NCBI GenBank assembly: GCA_945788155.1
Contig: CALZKX010000031.1
Location: 1 to 6,956, forward strand
DNA: 6,956 bases
Origin: an uncultured Flavobacteriaceae bacterium
GTDB taxonomy: Bacteria > Bacteroidota > Bacteroidia > Flavobacteriales > Flavobacteriaceae
Reading direction: 5' to 3'
Shown: in pieces, positions 1-5,655 of the stretch
Position numbering within the stretch: position 1 is the first letter of the stretch
Layout of the letters: the number at the start of each line of letters is the position of its first letter
Made by a program: the position numbers and the translations under genes
Notes under the pieces: model-generated
The model's database searches: none
Told to the model about the DNA's origin: nothing
Seen by the model: only the letters and a program-made list of their open reading frames with translations

Positions 1-731
1 AAATCTTTGTGCCTAAAATTAAAACCATATTTGTCGGGATGGTTTAAAATTTCTTTTAAAGCCACAATTCTAAACATATATCTTCCAGTTTCTTCTCCAA
101 GTAACAAATCGTAGTAACCAGAAACATTTTGTTCTTTTAGCCGTTTGGCCACTCCTGCTTTTCCAGCATTATAGGACGCAGCTGCTAGTGTCCAGCTACC
201 AAAACGTTCTTTGGCTTCCAAAAGGTATTTGCAGGCCACTTCGGTTGATTTTTCAAGGTTATAGCGTTCGTCGACGTTTGTGTTAATTTCCAGTCCGTTT
301 TCGCGTCCTGTAGCTTTCATGATTTGCCAAACACCTCTTGCTCCAGCAGGCGATACCGCATTGGTTAAACCGCTTTCTATAACTGCTAGGTATTTAAAAT
401 CATTTGGAATTCCGTGTTTTTTAAGAATTGGTTCAATTACAGGAAAATACTTGTTGGCACGTTTAAACATTAACAAGGCGTTGGATTGCCAATAGGTATT
501 TACCAATAATTCGCGATCCATTCGTTCTAAAATATCTGGATCACTCAATGGCATGGCTTCGCCTGCAAAATTTAAATTATCTGGAACGTTTAATGCATAA
601 ACGTTGTAATCGTTAATAATTTTCTTTTCTAAATTATCATCACTTGGAGCATCTTGAACTGCAAAAATAAACAGCGCAGATAAACTTAATAACCCAAGAC
701 ATGCTAGAATATTTTTTATTGTCTTCATCAT
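1..731 (-). CDS. Lytic transglycosylase (SLT/MltD-like), 3' end outside window
   Basis: Predicted periplasmic or membrane-anchored murein lytic transglycosylase that cleaves the MurNAc-GlcNAc bond of peptidoglycan to form 1,6-anhydro ends. I translated 243 codons from position 731 down to 3; the stop lies beyond base 1. Residues about 5-25 are a hydrophobic signal peptide or anchor (NILACLGLLSLSALFIFAV). Its cysteine sits early in the hydrophobic stretch, so it is not a convincing lipobox. The SLT domain spans about 105-230. It has the catalytic-glutamate motif AVIESGLTNAVSPAGARG (Glu119), then GVWQIM and AAASYNAGKAGV, all family signatures. Two ATGs are adjacent (731 and 728); either start is possible and no Shine-Dalgarno distinguishes them. 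It lies 54 bases after the hydrolase stop on the same strand, with no visible terminator or promoter between, so co-transcription is likely. Family assignment is firm; the exact subclass is not. Confidence 0.93.
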   Translation of the reverse strand, partial: MMKTIKNILACLGLLSLSALFIFAVQDAPSDDNLEKKIINDYNVYALNVPDNLNFAGEAMPLSDPDILERMDRELLVNTYWQSNALLMFKRANKYFPVIEPILKKHGIPNDFKYLAVIESGLTNAVSPAGARGVWQIMKATGRENGLEINTNVDERYNLEKSTEVACKYLLEAKERFGSWTLAAASYNAGKAGVAKRLKEQNVSGYYDLLLGEETGRYMFRIVALKEILNHPDKYGFNFRHKD

Positions 732-785
732 TTTAAAAAGTTTATTTGGTCTAAAATAATGAAAAAACTGAAAAGGCAATACATT

Positions 786-1448
786 TTAACTAAGAATCAA
801 CTTTGGAAGATGCTCGTTAAACCACTTATACTTATTAATAATCATAACGTGAGTACCTCCTTTTACGGTAACAAAATTTGAAATATTTTTTATTGGGAAT
901 ACTGGATCCTTATCGCCATGAATATGTATTATGTTTGGTATAATCGTCTCTTGGTCCCAACATACCATATTATGAATTGCCCAATCTAGATACCGCTTAT
1001 CACTAACCGATAAATATTTTTTATACAATTTAACGCGCTTTTTTATAGTTTCTCCTAAAGCATATTTTGCAAATTCATCGAAATTACCAGCAAACCGAGT
1101 AGGCAATAGTTTATAAGCTTTTGTAGCTTTTGCCAGTTTCATTTTTTTAGGTAATTCATGCTTAGTTTTTATACTGGAAACGATAATGAGTTTTTTAAGA
1201 TTTAGAAATTTACTCATTTCCTGAACCAAAACACCTCCAAAGGAAACACCTAAAAGCACGGCATTTTCATGCTCAATTTTCTGTGCCATTCGTTTGGCAT
1301 ATTCCAATAATGATTCTTTGGGATTTGGAATTACCCATTCAAGCCAATGTACTTTAAACTGCTCCTTAGGTAGCTTTATATATTCGAAAATTGAAGGGTT
1401 TGCTGCCATTCCAGGCATAAGATATAGGTGTACTAGGTCTTGGTTCAT
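786..1448 (-). CDS. Alpha/beta hydrolase, 220 aa, substrate unknown
   Basis: Small cytoplasmic alpha/beta-hydrolase-fold protein. The nucleophile elbow reads LLGVSFGGV (GxSxG, Ser69). The likely catalytic acid is Asp181 in HGDKDPVFP, and the likely histidine is His200 in GGTHVMI, so the triad looks complete and in canonical order. The N-terminal oxyanion region is LMPGMAANP rather than the usual HG-containing loop. There is no signal peptide. The substrate cannot be read from sequence; esterase, lipase-like or thioesterase activity are all possible. It is the first gene of a minus-strand pair with the lytic transglycosylase, and it diverges from the GNAT-like gene across a 106-base gap. The ATG at 1448 begins MNQDLVHLYLMPG; the beta strand comes immediately after, so the start is plausible. 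I infer no functional link to peptidoglycan from adjacency alone. Confidence 0.9.
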   Translation of the reverse strand: MNQDLVHLYLMPGMAANPSIFEYIKLPKEQFKVHWLEWVIPNPKESLLEYAKRMAQKIEHENAVLLGVSFGGVLVQEMSKFLNLKKLIIVSSIKTKHELPKKMKLAKATKAYKLLPTRFAGNFDEFAKYALGETIKKRVKLYKKYLSVSDKRYLDWAIHNMVCWDQETIIPNIIHIHGDKDPVFPIKNISNFVTVKGGTHVMIINKYKWFNEHLPKLILS

Positions 1449-1463
1449 AAGTAATTAAGACAG

Positions 1464-1481
1464 TGTTTGTAATGTTTGTAA
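1464..1481. repeat. 9-bp tandem duplication TGTTTGTAA x2
   Basis: TGTTTGTAA occurs twice with no gap (1464-1472 and 1473-1481), just upstream of the plus-strand -7 element at 1494 and inside the leader of the minus-strand hydrolase. Each copy carries a TTTG that could act as a -33 element, but at 24 and 15 bases from the -7 both spacings are off the usual value of about 19-21. Confidence 0.75.
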
Positions 1482-1493
1482 CGATATTTTTTG

Positions 1494-1501
1494 TAAATTT
1501 G
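1494..1501 (+). promoter_or_regulatory. Candidate Bacteroidota -7 element TAAATTTG for the GNAT-like gene
   Basis: TAAATTTG matches the Bacteroidota sigma-A -7 consensus TAnnTTTG and lies 53 bases before the ATG at 1555. The next two bases are CA, giving the same decamer TAAATTTGCA seen before mtaB and rpmE2. Upstream TTTG motifs exist but are imperfectly spaced. Confidence 0.6.
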
Positions 1502-1506
1502 CATCA

Positions 1507-1514
1507 CAAAACTA
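1507..1514 (-). promoter_or_regulatory. Candidate -7 element TAGTTTTG for the hydrolase-transglycosylase pair
   Basis: Read on the minus strand this is TAGTTTTG, a TAnnTTTG match 58 bases before the hydrolase ATG at 1448. No clean TTG is seen about 19 bases upstream. It starts only 5 bases from the opposing plus-strand element, so the two divergent promoters would overlap. A small ACTAT/ATAGT palindrome (1511-1525) covers part of it. Confidence 0.4.
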
Positions 1515-1554
1515 TATAAAATAGTTCTTTCTCCATTGAATAAATAGACTAATT

Positions 1555-1851
1555 ATGATAGATGCAGCTGAACTCATTGACAATACCTTTTTACGGCAAT
1601 TTCAACTTGACGTTGAAGGTAATTTAGCAACTATTGAATATTCTCTCCAAGATCGTAAGATTTTTTTAACAAAGCTTGTTGTTCCTGAATGTGTTTCGGA
1701 CGACATATTTGTTGAGGATTTTTTAAAACTTGTAATGGAAAATATTCAAGAAAGAAACATTAGTGTGGTGCCAACGAGCCCTCCTATTGCAAAATTTATC
1801 CGCAGAAACAGACGCTACAAAAGCATGCTTCCTGTTGGTGTAAGGATTTAA
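1555..1851 (+). CDS. Small GNAT-like protein of the YjdJ/CG type (98 aa)
   Basis: Resembles the short COG2388 / Acetyltransf_CG class of N-acetyltransferase-like proteins. Family-like features are the two-strand start (NLATIEYSLQDRKIFLTKLVVPE, residues 23-45, broken here only by description) followed by a helix at about 50-66. The C-terminal block VVPTSPPIAKFIRRNRRYK covers 71-89 and matches the family's usual VPTC...I...P.Y ending. Two expected features are absent. The RGxG(I/L)A acetyl-CoA pyrophosphate loop after the VP is replaced by acidic residues around 47-55 (CVSDDIFVED). The cysteine usually following VPT is Ser75. The protein may bind a different ligand or lack acetyltransferase activity. 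The ATG at 1555 has no Shine-Dalgarno; the upstream stretch is A/T-rich, as is usual in this phylum. It is transcribed alone, converging on mtaB. Substrate unknown. Confidence 0.8.
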   Translation: MIDAAELIDNTFLRQFQLDVEGNLATIEYSLQDRKIFLTKLVVPECVSDDIFVEDFLKLVMENIQERNISVVPTSPPIAKFIRRNRRYKSMLPVGVRI

Positions 1852-1852
1852 T

Positions 1853-1879
1853 AAAGAGTGACTTTCGGGTCACTTTTTT
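1853..1879. terminator. Hairpin terminator between convergent genes
   Basis: AGTGAC (1857-1862) pairs with GTCACT (1869-1874) around a 6-base loop, TTTCGG. The pairing extends outward through A/T and one G-T pair. On the plus strand it is followed by an uninterrupted T run to 1879, giving a good intrinsic terminator for the GNAT-like gene, whose stop is only 1 base away. On the minus strand the T run is poorer (CTTTATT), so it may also end mtaB, less efficiently. Confidence 0.85.
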
Positions 1880-1882
1880 AGT

Positions 1883-3220
1883 TTAAAGCACTTTAACAGT
1901 ATCATTCACAAATTTAAAACGCACCAGTCCATCGTCATCGATTTTAGAAAGTACCACATTGTGTAGTGTATTGACCAATTCTGGATTCCAAGGTGTTTTT
2001 ACTTTTACATAATTTTCGGTAAATCCGTGAATGTAGCCTTCTTTATTTTCGCCTTCAATCAATACGGTCTTTTTAGTTCCTAACTGGCTTTCGTAAAATG
2101 CGCGACGCTTTTTAACCGATAATCCACGTAACATTTTACTGCGCTTAGAGCGTACATTTTTAGGTATTACATCTTTCATTTCTGCTGCTAATGTGTTATC
2201 TCTTTCAGAATATGTGAACACATGTAAATATGAGATATCCAATTCTGATAGGAAATTATAGGTTTCCAAAAAATGAGCTTCTGTCTCTCCTGGAAAACCA
2301 ACAATAACATCAACGCCAATACAAGCATGTGGCATAACTTGTTTGATCTTATTTACGCGATCTATATAAAGTTCTCGTAAATAACGTCGGCGCATTAATT
2401 TAAGCAAATGTTTGCTACCACTTTGTAACGGAATATGAAAATGAGGCACAAAGGTTTTACTCCCTGCAACAAATTCGATGGTTTCATTTTTTAGCAGGTT
2501 TGGCTCTATAGACGAAATTCGCAAACGCTCTATACCTTTAACCTCATCTAAAGCTTGAACAAGTTCATAAAACGTATGCTTATGCATTTTGTTTCCAAAT
2601 TCGCCCTTACCATAATCGCCAATATTAACACCTGTGAGTACAATTTCTTTAATGTTTTGCTCCGAAATTTCTTTGGCATTCTTCAATACGTTTTCAAGCG
2701 TGTCACTCCTAGAAATCCCTCTAGCTAATGGTATAGTGCAATAGGTACATTTATAATCGCAGCCATCCTGCACTTTTAAAAAAGCACGCGTACGATCGCC
2801 AACCGAGTAACTACCAACATAGAAATCGGCATCTTTAATTTCGCATGAGTGCACTTCGCCAAAATCATTTTTGGTTAAATCGTTTAAATAGTCTGTAATC
2901 TTAAATTTTTCGGTAGCACCAAGTACCAAATCTACGCCATTAACATCGGCCAGAGCCTCTGGTTTTAACTGTGCATAACAACCAATTGCAGCAACAAACG
3001 CTTCAGGATTGGTTTTTTGAACTTGTTTTACAATAGTTTTAAAACGCTTATCGGCATTCTCGGTGACCGAACATGTGTTGATTACATAAATATCTGCAGC
3101 TTCAGAAAAATCTACACGGTCAAACCCTTCACTTTTAAAGTTTCTGGCAATGGTAGAAGTTTCTGAAAAGTTAAGTTTGCATCCAAGTGTGTAAAAAGCG
3201 ACTTTTTTTCTAGCGTCCAT
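1883..3220 (-). CDS. mtaB: tRNA t6A37 methylthiotransferase MtaB
   Basis: Radical SAM methylthiotransferase that converts t6A at tRNA position 37 to ms2t6A. It is 445 residues, normal for the family. The N-terminal UPF0004 domain holds one iron-sulfur cluster through Cys14 (TLGCKLN), Cys50 (NTCSVT) and Cys81 (IGCYAQ). The radical SAM domain (about 145-375) holds the second in CDYKCTYC (Cys154, Cys158, Cys161), followed by TIPLARG. A C-terminal TRAM RNA-binding domain covers about 380-440. The GCKLN motif, rather than the GCQMN type of MiaB, places it in the MtaB subfamily that acts on t6A. The ATG at 3220 (MDARKKVAFYTLGC) fits known starts. It lies downstream of the glmU-like gene on the same strand with a 130-base gap that carries its own -7 element, so it is probably transcribed at least partly on its own. 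Confidence 0.95.
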   Translation of the reverse strand: MDARKKVAFYTLGCKLNFSETSTIARNFKSEGFDRVDFSEAADIYVINTCSVTENADKRFKTIVKQVQKTNPEAFVAAIGCYAQLKPEALADVNGVDLVLGATEKFKITDYLNDLTKNDFGEVHSCEIKDADFYVGSYSVGDRTRAFLKVQDGCDYKCTYCTIPLARGISRSDTLENVLKNAKEISEQNIKEIVLTGVNIGDYGKGEFGNKMHKHTFYELVQALDEVKGIERLRISSIEPNLLKNETIEFVAGSKTFVPHFHIPLQSGSKHLLKLMRRRYLRELYIDRVNKIKQVMPHACIGVDVIVGFPGETEAHFLETYNFLSELDISYLHVFTYSERDNTLAAEMKDVIPKNVRSKRSKMLRGLSVKKRRAFYESQLGTKKTVLIEGENKEGYIHGFTENYVKVKTPWNPELVNTLHNVVLSKIDDDGLVRFKFVNDTVKVL

Positions 3221-3242
3221 CCTTGTATTTTTATCAAGCGTG

Positions 3243-3250
3243 CAAATTTA
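3243..3250 (-). promoter_or_regulatory. Candidate -7 element TAAATTTG for mtaB
   Basis: On the minus strand TAAATTTG lies 22 bases before the mtaB ATG, implying a very short leader. It is followed by CA, forming the shared decamer TAAATTTGCA. About 20 bases upstream is only a TTTT (3271-3274), a partial match to the -33 element. Confidence 0.6.
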
Positions 3251-3311
3251 CAATTTAATTAGCAGATGATAAAACGAAGTGCAACATCAGGAACCGCTAT
3301 ATATTATTAAG

Positions 3312-3352
3312 AAATTTAAAAGTAATTCCAACATAAGTAATCTTTTAAATTT
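3312..3352 (-). repeat. Perfect 11-bp inverted repeat at the glmU-like stop codon
   Basis: AAATTTAAAAG (3312-3322) and CTTTTAAATTT (3342-3352) are exact reverse complements separated by 19 bases. One arm includes most of the stop codon of the glmU-like gene. On the minus-strand transcript the hairpin is followed by TTTCTTAATAAT rather than a clean U run, and the stem has only one G-C pair. It may be a weak terminator, an RNA 3'-end stabiliser, or chance in AT-rich DNA. Confidence 0.55.
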
Positions 3353-4526
3353 ATTGCTTTCTATACTTTTGTGTTACTTCAAACACGTGTTCCAATATAG
3401 CAGCATCTCTCTCGGTGAATTCAATATTTCGCCTAGACATTACCACTTTAGCAACCTCAAATGCTTTTTTGGTTAAATAGGTCGTGAAGCCACTATTGCC
3501 TCCCCAACTAAAACTAGGTATGAAATTTCGTGGAAAACCACTACCAAATATATTGGCACTAACACCAACAACGGTTCCTGTATTAAACATAGTATTAATG
3601 CCACATTTACTATGATCTCCCATCATAAGTCCACAAAATTGCAACCCTGTTCTGGCAAAACCTTCGGTTTCATAATCCCAAAGTCTTACTTGTGCATAGT
3701 TATTTTTTAGGTTAGAATTATTGGTATCTGCTCCCAAATTACACCATTCGCCTAAAACAGAGTTTCCCAAAAATCCATCATGACCTTTATTTGAATAACC
3801 AAATAACACCGAGTTATTCACTTCGCCTCCTACTTTACTATGTGGCCCAACAGTTGTAGGCCCATAAATTTTTGCTCCTAATTTTACAATGGCGCCTTCA
3901 CATAATGCAAATGGCCCGCGAATAAGGCTACCTTCCATAATTTCGGTGTTCTTACCAATATATATAGGTCCTGAGCTTGCATTTAAGGTAGCAAACTCTA
4001 CTTTTGCACCTTCTTCAATAAAAATATTGTTGGCTTCGATTACATTATTGCTTTTTGGTATTGGCTGTGATTGCCTTCCATTTGTCAGTAACTCAAAATC
4101 CTGACGAATGGCTTCACCATTTTTTGAAAAGATATCCCAAGTGTTTTCAATACATAAAAGCTCTCTCTCAAACTCAATAGCTTCGTATTCGTCAAAATTA
4201 ACGGCTTCTTGGTTTTCTTGAGTGTGAAATGCTATAACATCTTCATCTTTAAATATGGCTTGCTTTTGGGTTAAAGACCTTATTAATTCAACAAGTTCAC
4301 CATTGGGTAAATATGAAGCATTAATCATAATATTTTCCTCAAGTTCTACCATTGGATGTTTTTGAGTTAAATAGCCCTCAGTAACTGTAGAGGTCGTATA
4401 ACCAAGATACGTTTCCCATTTTTCACGAATGGTTAAAATACCAACTCTTATATCTGCAACTGGTCGTGTATATGTAAATGGGAGTAATTTATTTCTATAA
4501 GGACCATCAAAAAGAATGTAGTTCAT
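3351..4526 (-). CDS. GlmU-like sugar nucleotidyltransferase / acyltransferase (Bacteroidota type)
   Basis: 391-residue protein resembling the alternative bacterial GlmU family (NTP_transf_4 N-terminus, left-handed beta-helix C-terminus), proposed to make UDP-GlcNAc from glucosamine-1-phosphate for peptidoglycan and lipid A. The N-terminus is ILFDGPYRNKLLPFTYTRPV (residues 4-23); it lacks the classical GlmU LAAGxGTRM nucleotide loop but keeps the family's FTxTRPxxDIRxGI pattern. Residues about 165-340 show hexapeptide repeats of a left-handed beta-helix, with stretches such as GPIYIGKNTEI, GAIVKLGAKIYGPTTVGPHSKVGG and GTVVGVSANIFGSGFPRNFIPSFSWG given here in part. The first 160 residues are much shorter than the canonical 230-residue GlmU uridyltransferase domain. 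It sits downstream of rpmE2 behind a terminator and upstream of mtaB. The exact reaction and substrate are inferred from family only; another nucleotide sugar is possible. Confidence 0.85.
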   Translation of the reverse strand: MNYILFDGPYRNKLLPFTYTRPVADIRVGILTIREKWETYLGYTTSTVTEGYLTQKHPMVELEENIMINASYLPNGELVELIRSLTQKQAIFKDEDVIAFHTQENQEAVNFDEYEAIEFERELLCIENTWDIFSKNGEAIRQDFELLTNGRQSQPIPKSNNVIEANNIFIEEGAKVEFATLNASSGPIYIGKNTEIMEGSLIRGPFALCEGAIVKLGAKIYGPTTVGPHSKVGGEVNNSVLFGYSNKGHDGFLGNSVLGEWCNLGADTNNSNLKNNYAQVRLWDYETEGFARTGLQFCGLMMGDHSKCGINTMFNTGTVVGVSANIFGSGFPRNFIPSFSWGGNSGFTTYLTKKAFEVAKVVMSRRNIEFTERDAAILEHVFEVTQKYRKQ

Positions 4527-4531
4527 GAGAC

Positions 4532-4560
4532 GTTAGAAATTATAAGCTAGAAGTTAGAAA
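4532..4560. repeat. Imperfect GTTAGAAA repeats before the glmU-like start
   Basis: GTTAGAAA occurs at 4532-4539 and 4553-4560, with the related GCTAGAA at 4546-4552. On the minus strand this reads TTTCTAAC-TTCTAGC-...-TTTCTAAC and ends 5 bases before the glmU-like ATG, so it forms the proximal leader. Similar TTCTAA-rich strings are, from memory, common between genes in flavobacteria. Function unknown. Confidence 0.5.
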
Positions 4561-4597
4561 ATAATCTCCCCAACTATAACTTTGGTTAATCCACTAC

Positions 4598-4605
4598 CAA
4601 AAGTA
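4598..4605 (-). promoter_or_regulatory. Candidate -7 element TACTTTTG for the glmU-like gene
   Basis: On the minus strand TACTTTTG matches TAnnTTTG, 71 bases before the ATG at 4526. A TTTG about 16 bases upstream could be the -33 element; it falls inside the T run of the rpmE2 terminator, so terminator and promoter would overlap. Confidence 0.5.
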
Positions 4606-4624
4606 ACTTAAATGTTGAAAACAA

Positions 4625-4655
4625 AAAAGCCTTCATGAAAATTCTGAAGGCTTTT
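4625..4655 (-). terminator. Strong intrinsic terminator of rpmE2
   Basis: AAAAGCCTTCA (4625-4635) and TGAAGGCTTTT (4645-4655) are exact complements, an 11-bp stem with a 9-base loop. Read on the minus strand, the stem is followed by a run of Ts reaching 4623, then GTTTTC. It begins 22 bases after the rpmE2 stop. On the plus strand no gene approaches it, so it acts for rpmE2. Confidence 0.92.
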
Positions 4656-4677
4656 GCAAAATATATTTTTACTGAGT

Positions 4678-4929
4678 TTATTTCTTAAACTTAGCGTATT
4701 TGTTTTTGAACTTATCGATACGTCCAGCAGTATCTACTAATTTAGACTTCCCTGTATAATATGGATGAGACGTTCTTGAGATTTCCATTTTTACTAATGG
4801 ATATTCAACACCATCTACCTCTATTGTTTCGCTAGTATCTGCAGTAGATTTTGTTAAAAACACATCGTCGTTAGACATGTCTTTAAACGCTACTAATCTA
4901 TAATTTTCTGGATGTATACCTTTTTTCAT
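4678..4929 (-). CDS. rpmE2: 50S ribosomal protein L31 type B (zinc-independent)
   Basis: 83-residue ribosomal protein L31, type B, a component of the large subunit near the central protuberance and intersubunit bridge. It shows the family blocks MKKGIHPENYRLVAFKDMS, SRTSHPYYTGK (51-61) and DTAGRIDKFKNKYAKFKK (66-83). There is no cysteine at all, so it is the C-minus form that does not bind zinc. I chose the ATG at 4929: an in-frame GTG lies directly before it (4930-4932) and would add one residue, but MKKGIHPENY is the standard family start. It is monocistronic by appearance, with a promoter about 35 bases upstream and a strong terminator after the stop. In bacteria with both forms the C-minus paralogue is usually Zur-repressed; whether a zinc-binding L31 exists elsewhere in this genome cannot be seen. 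Confidence 0.97.
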   Translation of the reverse strand: MKKGIHPENYRLVAFKDMSNDDVFLTKSTADTSETIEVDGVEYPLVKMEISRTSHPYYTGKSKLVDTAGRIDKFKNKYAKFKK

Positions 4930-4965
4930 CACTTAAACTTTAAAATCGTTTCTTTTTTCGAGCTG

Positions 4966-4995
4966 CAAATTTAAGAATTTTTCATAAAACAACAA
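4966..4995 (-). promoter_or_regulatory. Best-matched promoter in the window: TTG-N19-TAAATTTG, for rpmE2
   Basis: On the minus strand TTG (4993-4995), a 19-base spacer and TAAATTTG (4966-4973) match both halves of the Bacteroidota housekeeping promoter with standard spacing. The -7 ends 36 bases before the rpmE2 ATG. The following CA completes the shared decamer TAAATTTGCA. A strong promoter would suit a ribosomal protein gene. Confidence 0.75.
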
Positions 4996-5035
4996 CATAT
5001 TATTTATTTTTTTATTCGTCTATATTTATTGTAAC

Positions 5036-5066
5036 ATATATTATCTTTACGATACTAATATATTAT
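5036..5066. repeat. AT-rich direct repeat and palindrome upstream of the DUF4199 gene
   Basis: ATATATTAT occurs at 5036-5044 and again at 5058-5066, 22 bases apart (about two helical turns). TAATATATTA (5056-5065) is a perfect palindrome within the second copy. The only -7-like sequence here is TATCTTTA (5042-5049), one base off consensus, between the repeats. It could be an operator, but the composition makes chance matches likely. Confidence 0.35.
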
Positions 5067-5084
5067 TAACCAAAAAAACATTAC

Positions 5085-5612
5085 ATGGAAAACTCAATAA
5101 AATCGAGTGCAATTAATTACGGCCTTTATTTAGGTGGTATTTTATCTTTAATTACTGTGGCCATTTGGTTCATAGACATTAACTTAATGGCAAATATGTG
5201 GCTTGGTATAGGTTTATTATTAGCCATAATAGCCTTTGGAGTAGTTTCTACAGCCAAATCTAAAAGTTTACAAGAAGGTTTATTAACTTTTAAGGAAGCC
5301 TTTTCTTCGTATTTTATTACGGTTGCAATTGGAATTGCAATTAGCTCAATAGTAAGTATGATTCTTTTTAATTATGTAGATCCAGATGCTGCAAACCAAA
5401 TACAACAACTTACTGTTGACTCTACTATTAGTATGATGGAAGGTTTTGGAGCACCAGCTGAAGCAATAGCTGAAGCAGTTGAAAAAATTGAAAGCCAAAA
5501 TCAATTTAGCATTCTTAATACAGCTAAATCTTTAGCTTGGGGATTATTATTTCAAGCTGTAATTGGACTAATTGTCGCTGCGATTATGAAAAGATCTAAC
5601 CCAGATGCTTAA
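5085..5612 (+). CDS. DUF4199 family four-helix inner-membrane protein
   Basis: 175-residue integral membrane protein matching the uncharacterised DUF4199 family, common in Bacteroidota. Predicted helices lie at about 12-30, 36-56, 74-97 and 147-168. Between helices 2 and 3 is a KSLQEGLLTFKEAF stretch (60-73) typical of the family. Between helices 3 and 4 is a roughly 45-residue soluble loop (98-144) rich in acidic residues (DPDAANQIQQ, AEAIAEAVEKIES). No catalytic motif is recognisable and no function is known. The ATG at 5085 has no Shine-Dalgarno but an A-rich leader. The glycosyltransferase follows after 43 bases on the same strand. That order suggests a shared role at the membrane, perhaps helping the glycosyltransferase, but this is inference only. 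Confidence 0.85.
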   Translation: MENSIKSSAINYGLYLGGILSLITVAIWFIDINLMANMWLGIGLLLAIIAFGVVSTAKSKSLQEGLLTFKEAFSSYFITVAIGIAISSIVSMILFNYVDPDAANQIQQLTVDSTISMMEGFGAPAEAIAEAVEKIESQNQFSILNTAKSLAWGLLFQAVIGLIVAAIMKRSNPDA

Positions 5613-5613
5613 A

Positions 5614-5649
5614 TAATTTCTTTACTTTTGGCAGAGAATTTAGAAATTA
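5614..5649 (+). promoter_or_regulatory. Inverted repeat enclosing a possible -7 element before the glycosyltransferase
   Basis: TAATTTCT (5614-5621) and AGAAATTA (5642-5649) are exact complements around a 20-base loop that holds TACTTTTG (5623-5630), a TAnnTTTG match 25 bases before the ATG at 5656. No TTG sits at the expected -33 position. It may give the glycosyltransferase a secondary promoter within the operon, or both motifs may be chance. Confidence 0.35.
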
Positions 5650-5655
5650 CTAAAA

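Noticed and set aside
280..495. Open plus-strand frame of 71 codons
   Set aside because: It lies antisense to the well-supported lytic transglycosylase and resembles no family; treated as a shadow.
3279..3476. Open plus-strand frame of 65 codons
   Set aside because: It starts in the mtaB upstream gap, crosses the inverted repeat and runs antisense into the glmU-like gene, with no promoter or recognisable protein features.
3889..4104. Open plus-strand frame of 71 codons
   Set aside because: Fully antisense to the beta-helix region of the glmU-like gene; its openness follows from that gene's repetitive codons.
4930..4932. GTG as start codon of rpmE2
   Set aside because: It is directly followed in frame by ATG, and the family start MKKGIHPENY begins at that ATG.
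4930..5084. Possible small RNA or riboswitch in the rpmE2/DUF4199 gap
   Set aside because: The gap is very AT-rich with no stable G-C stem; only a promoter and simple AT repeats are seen.
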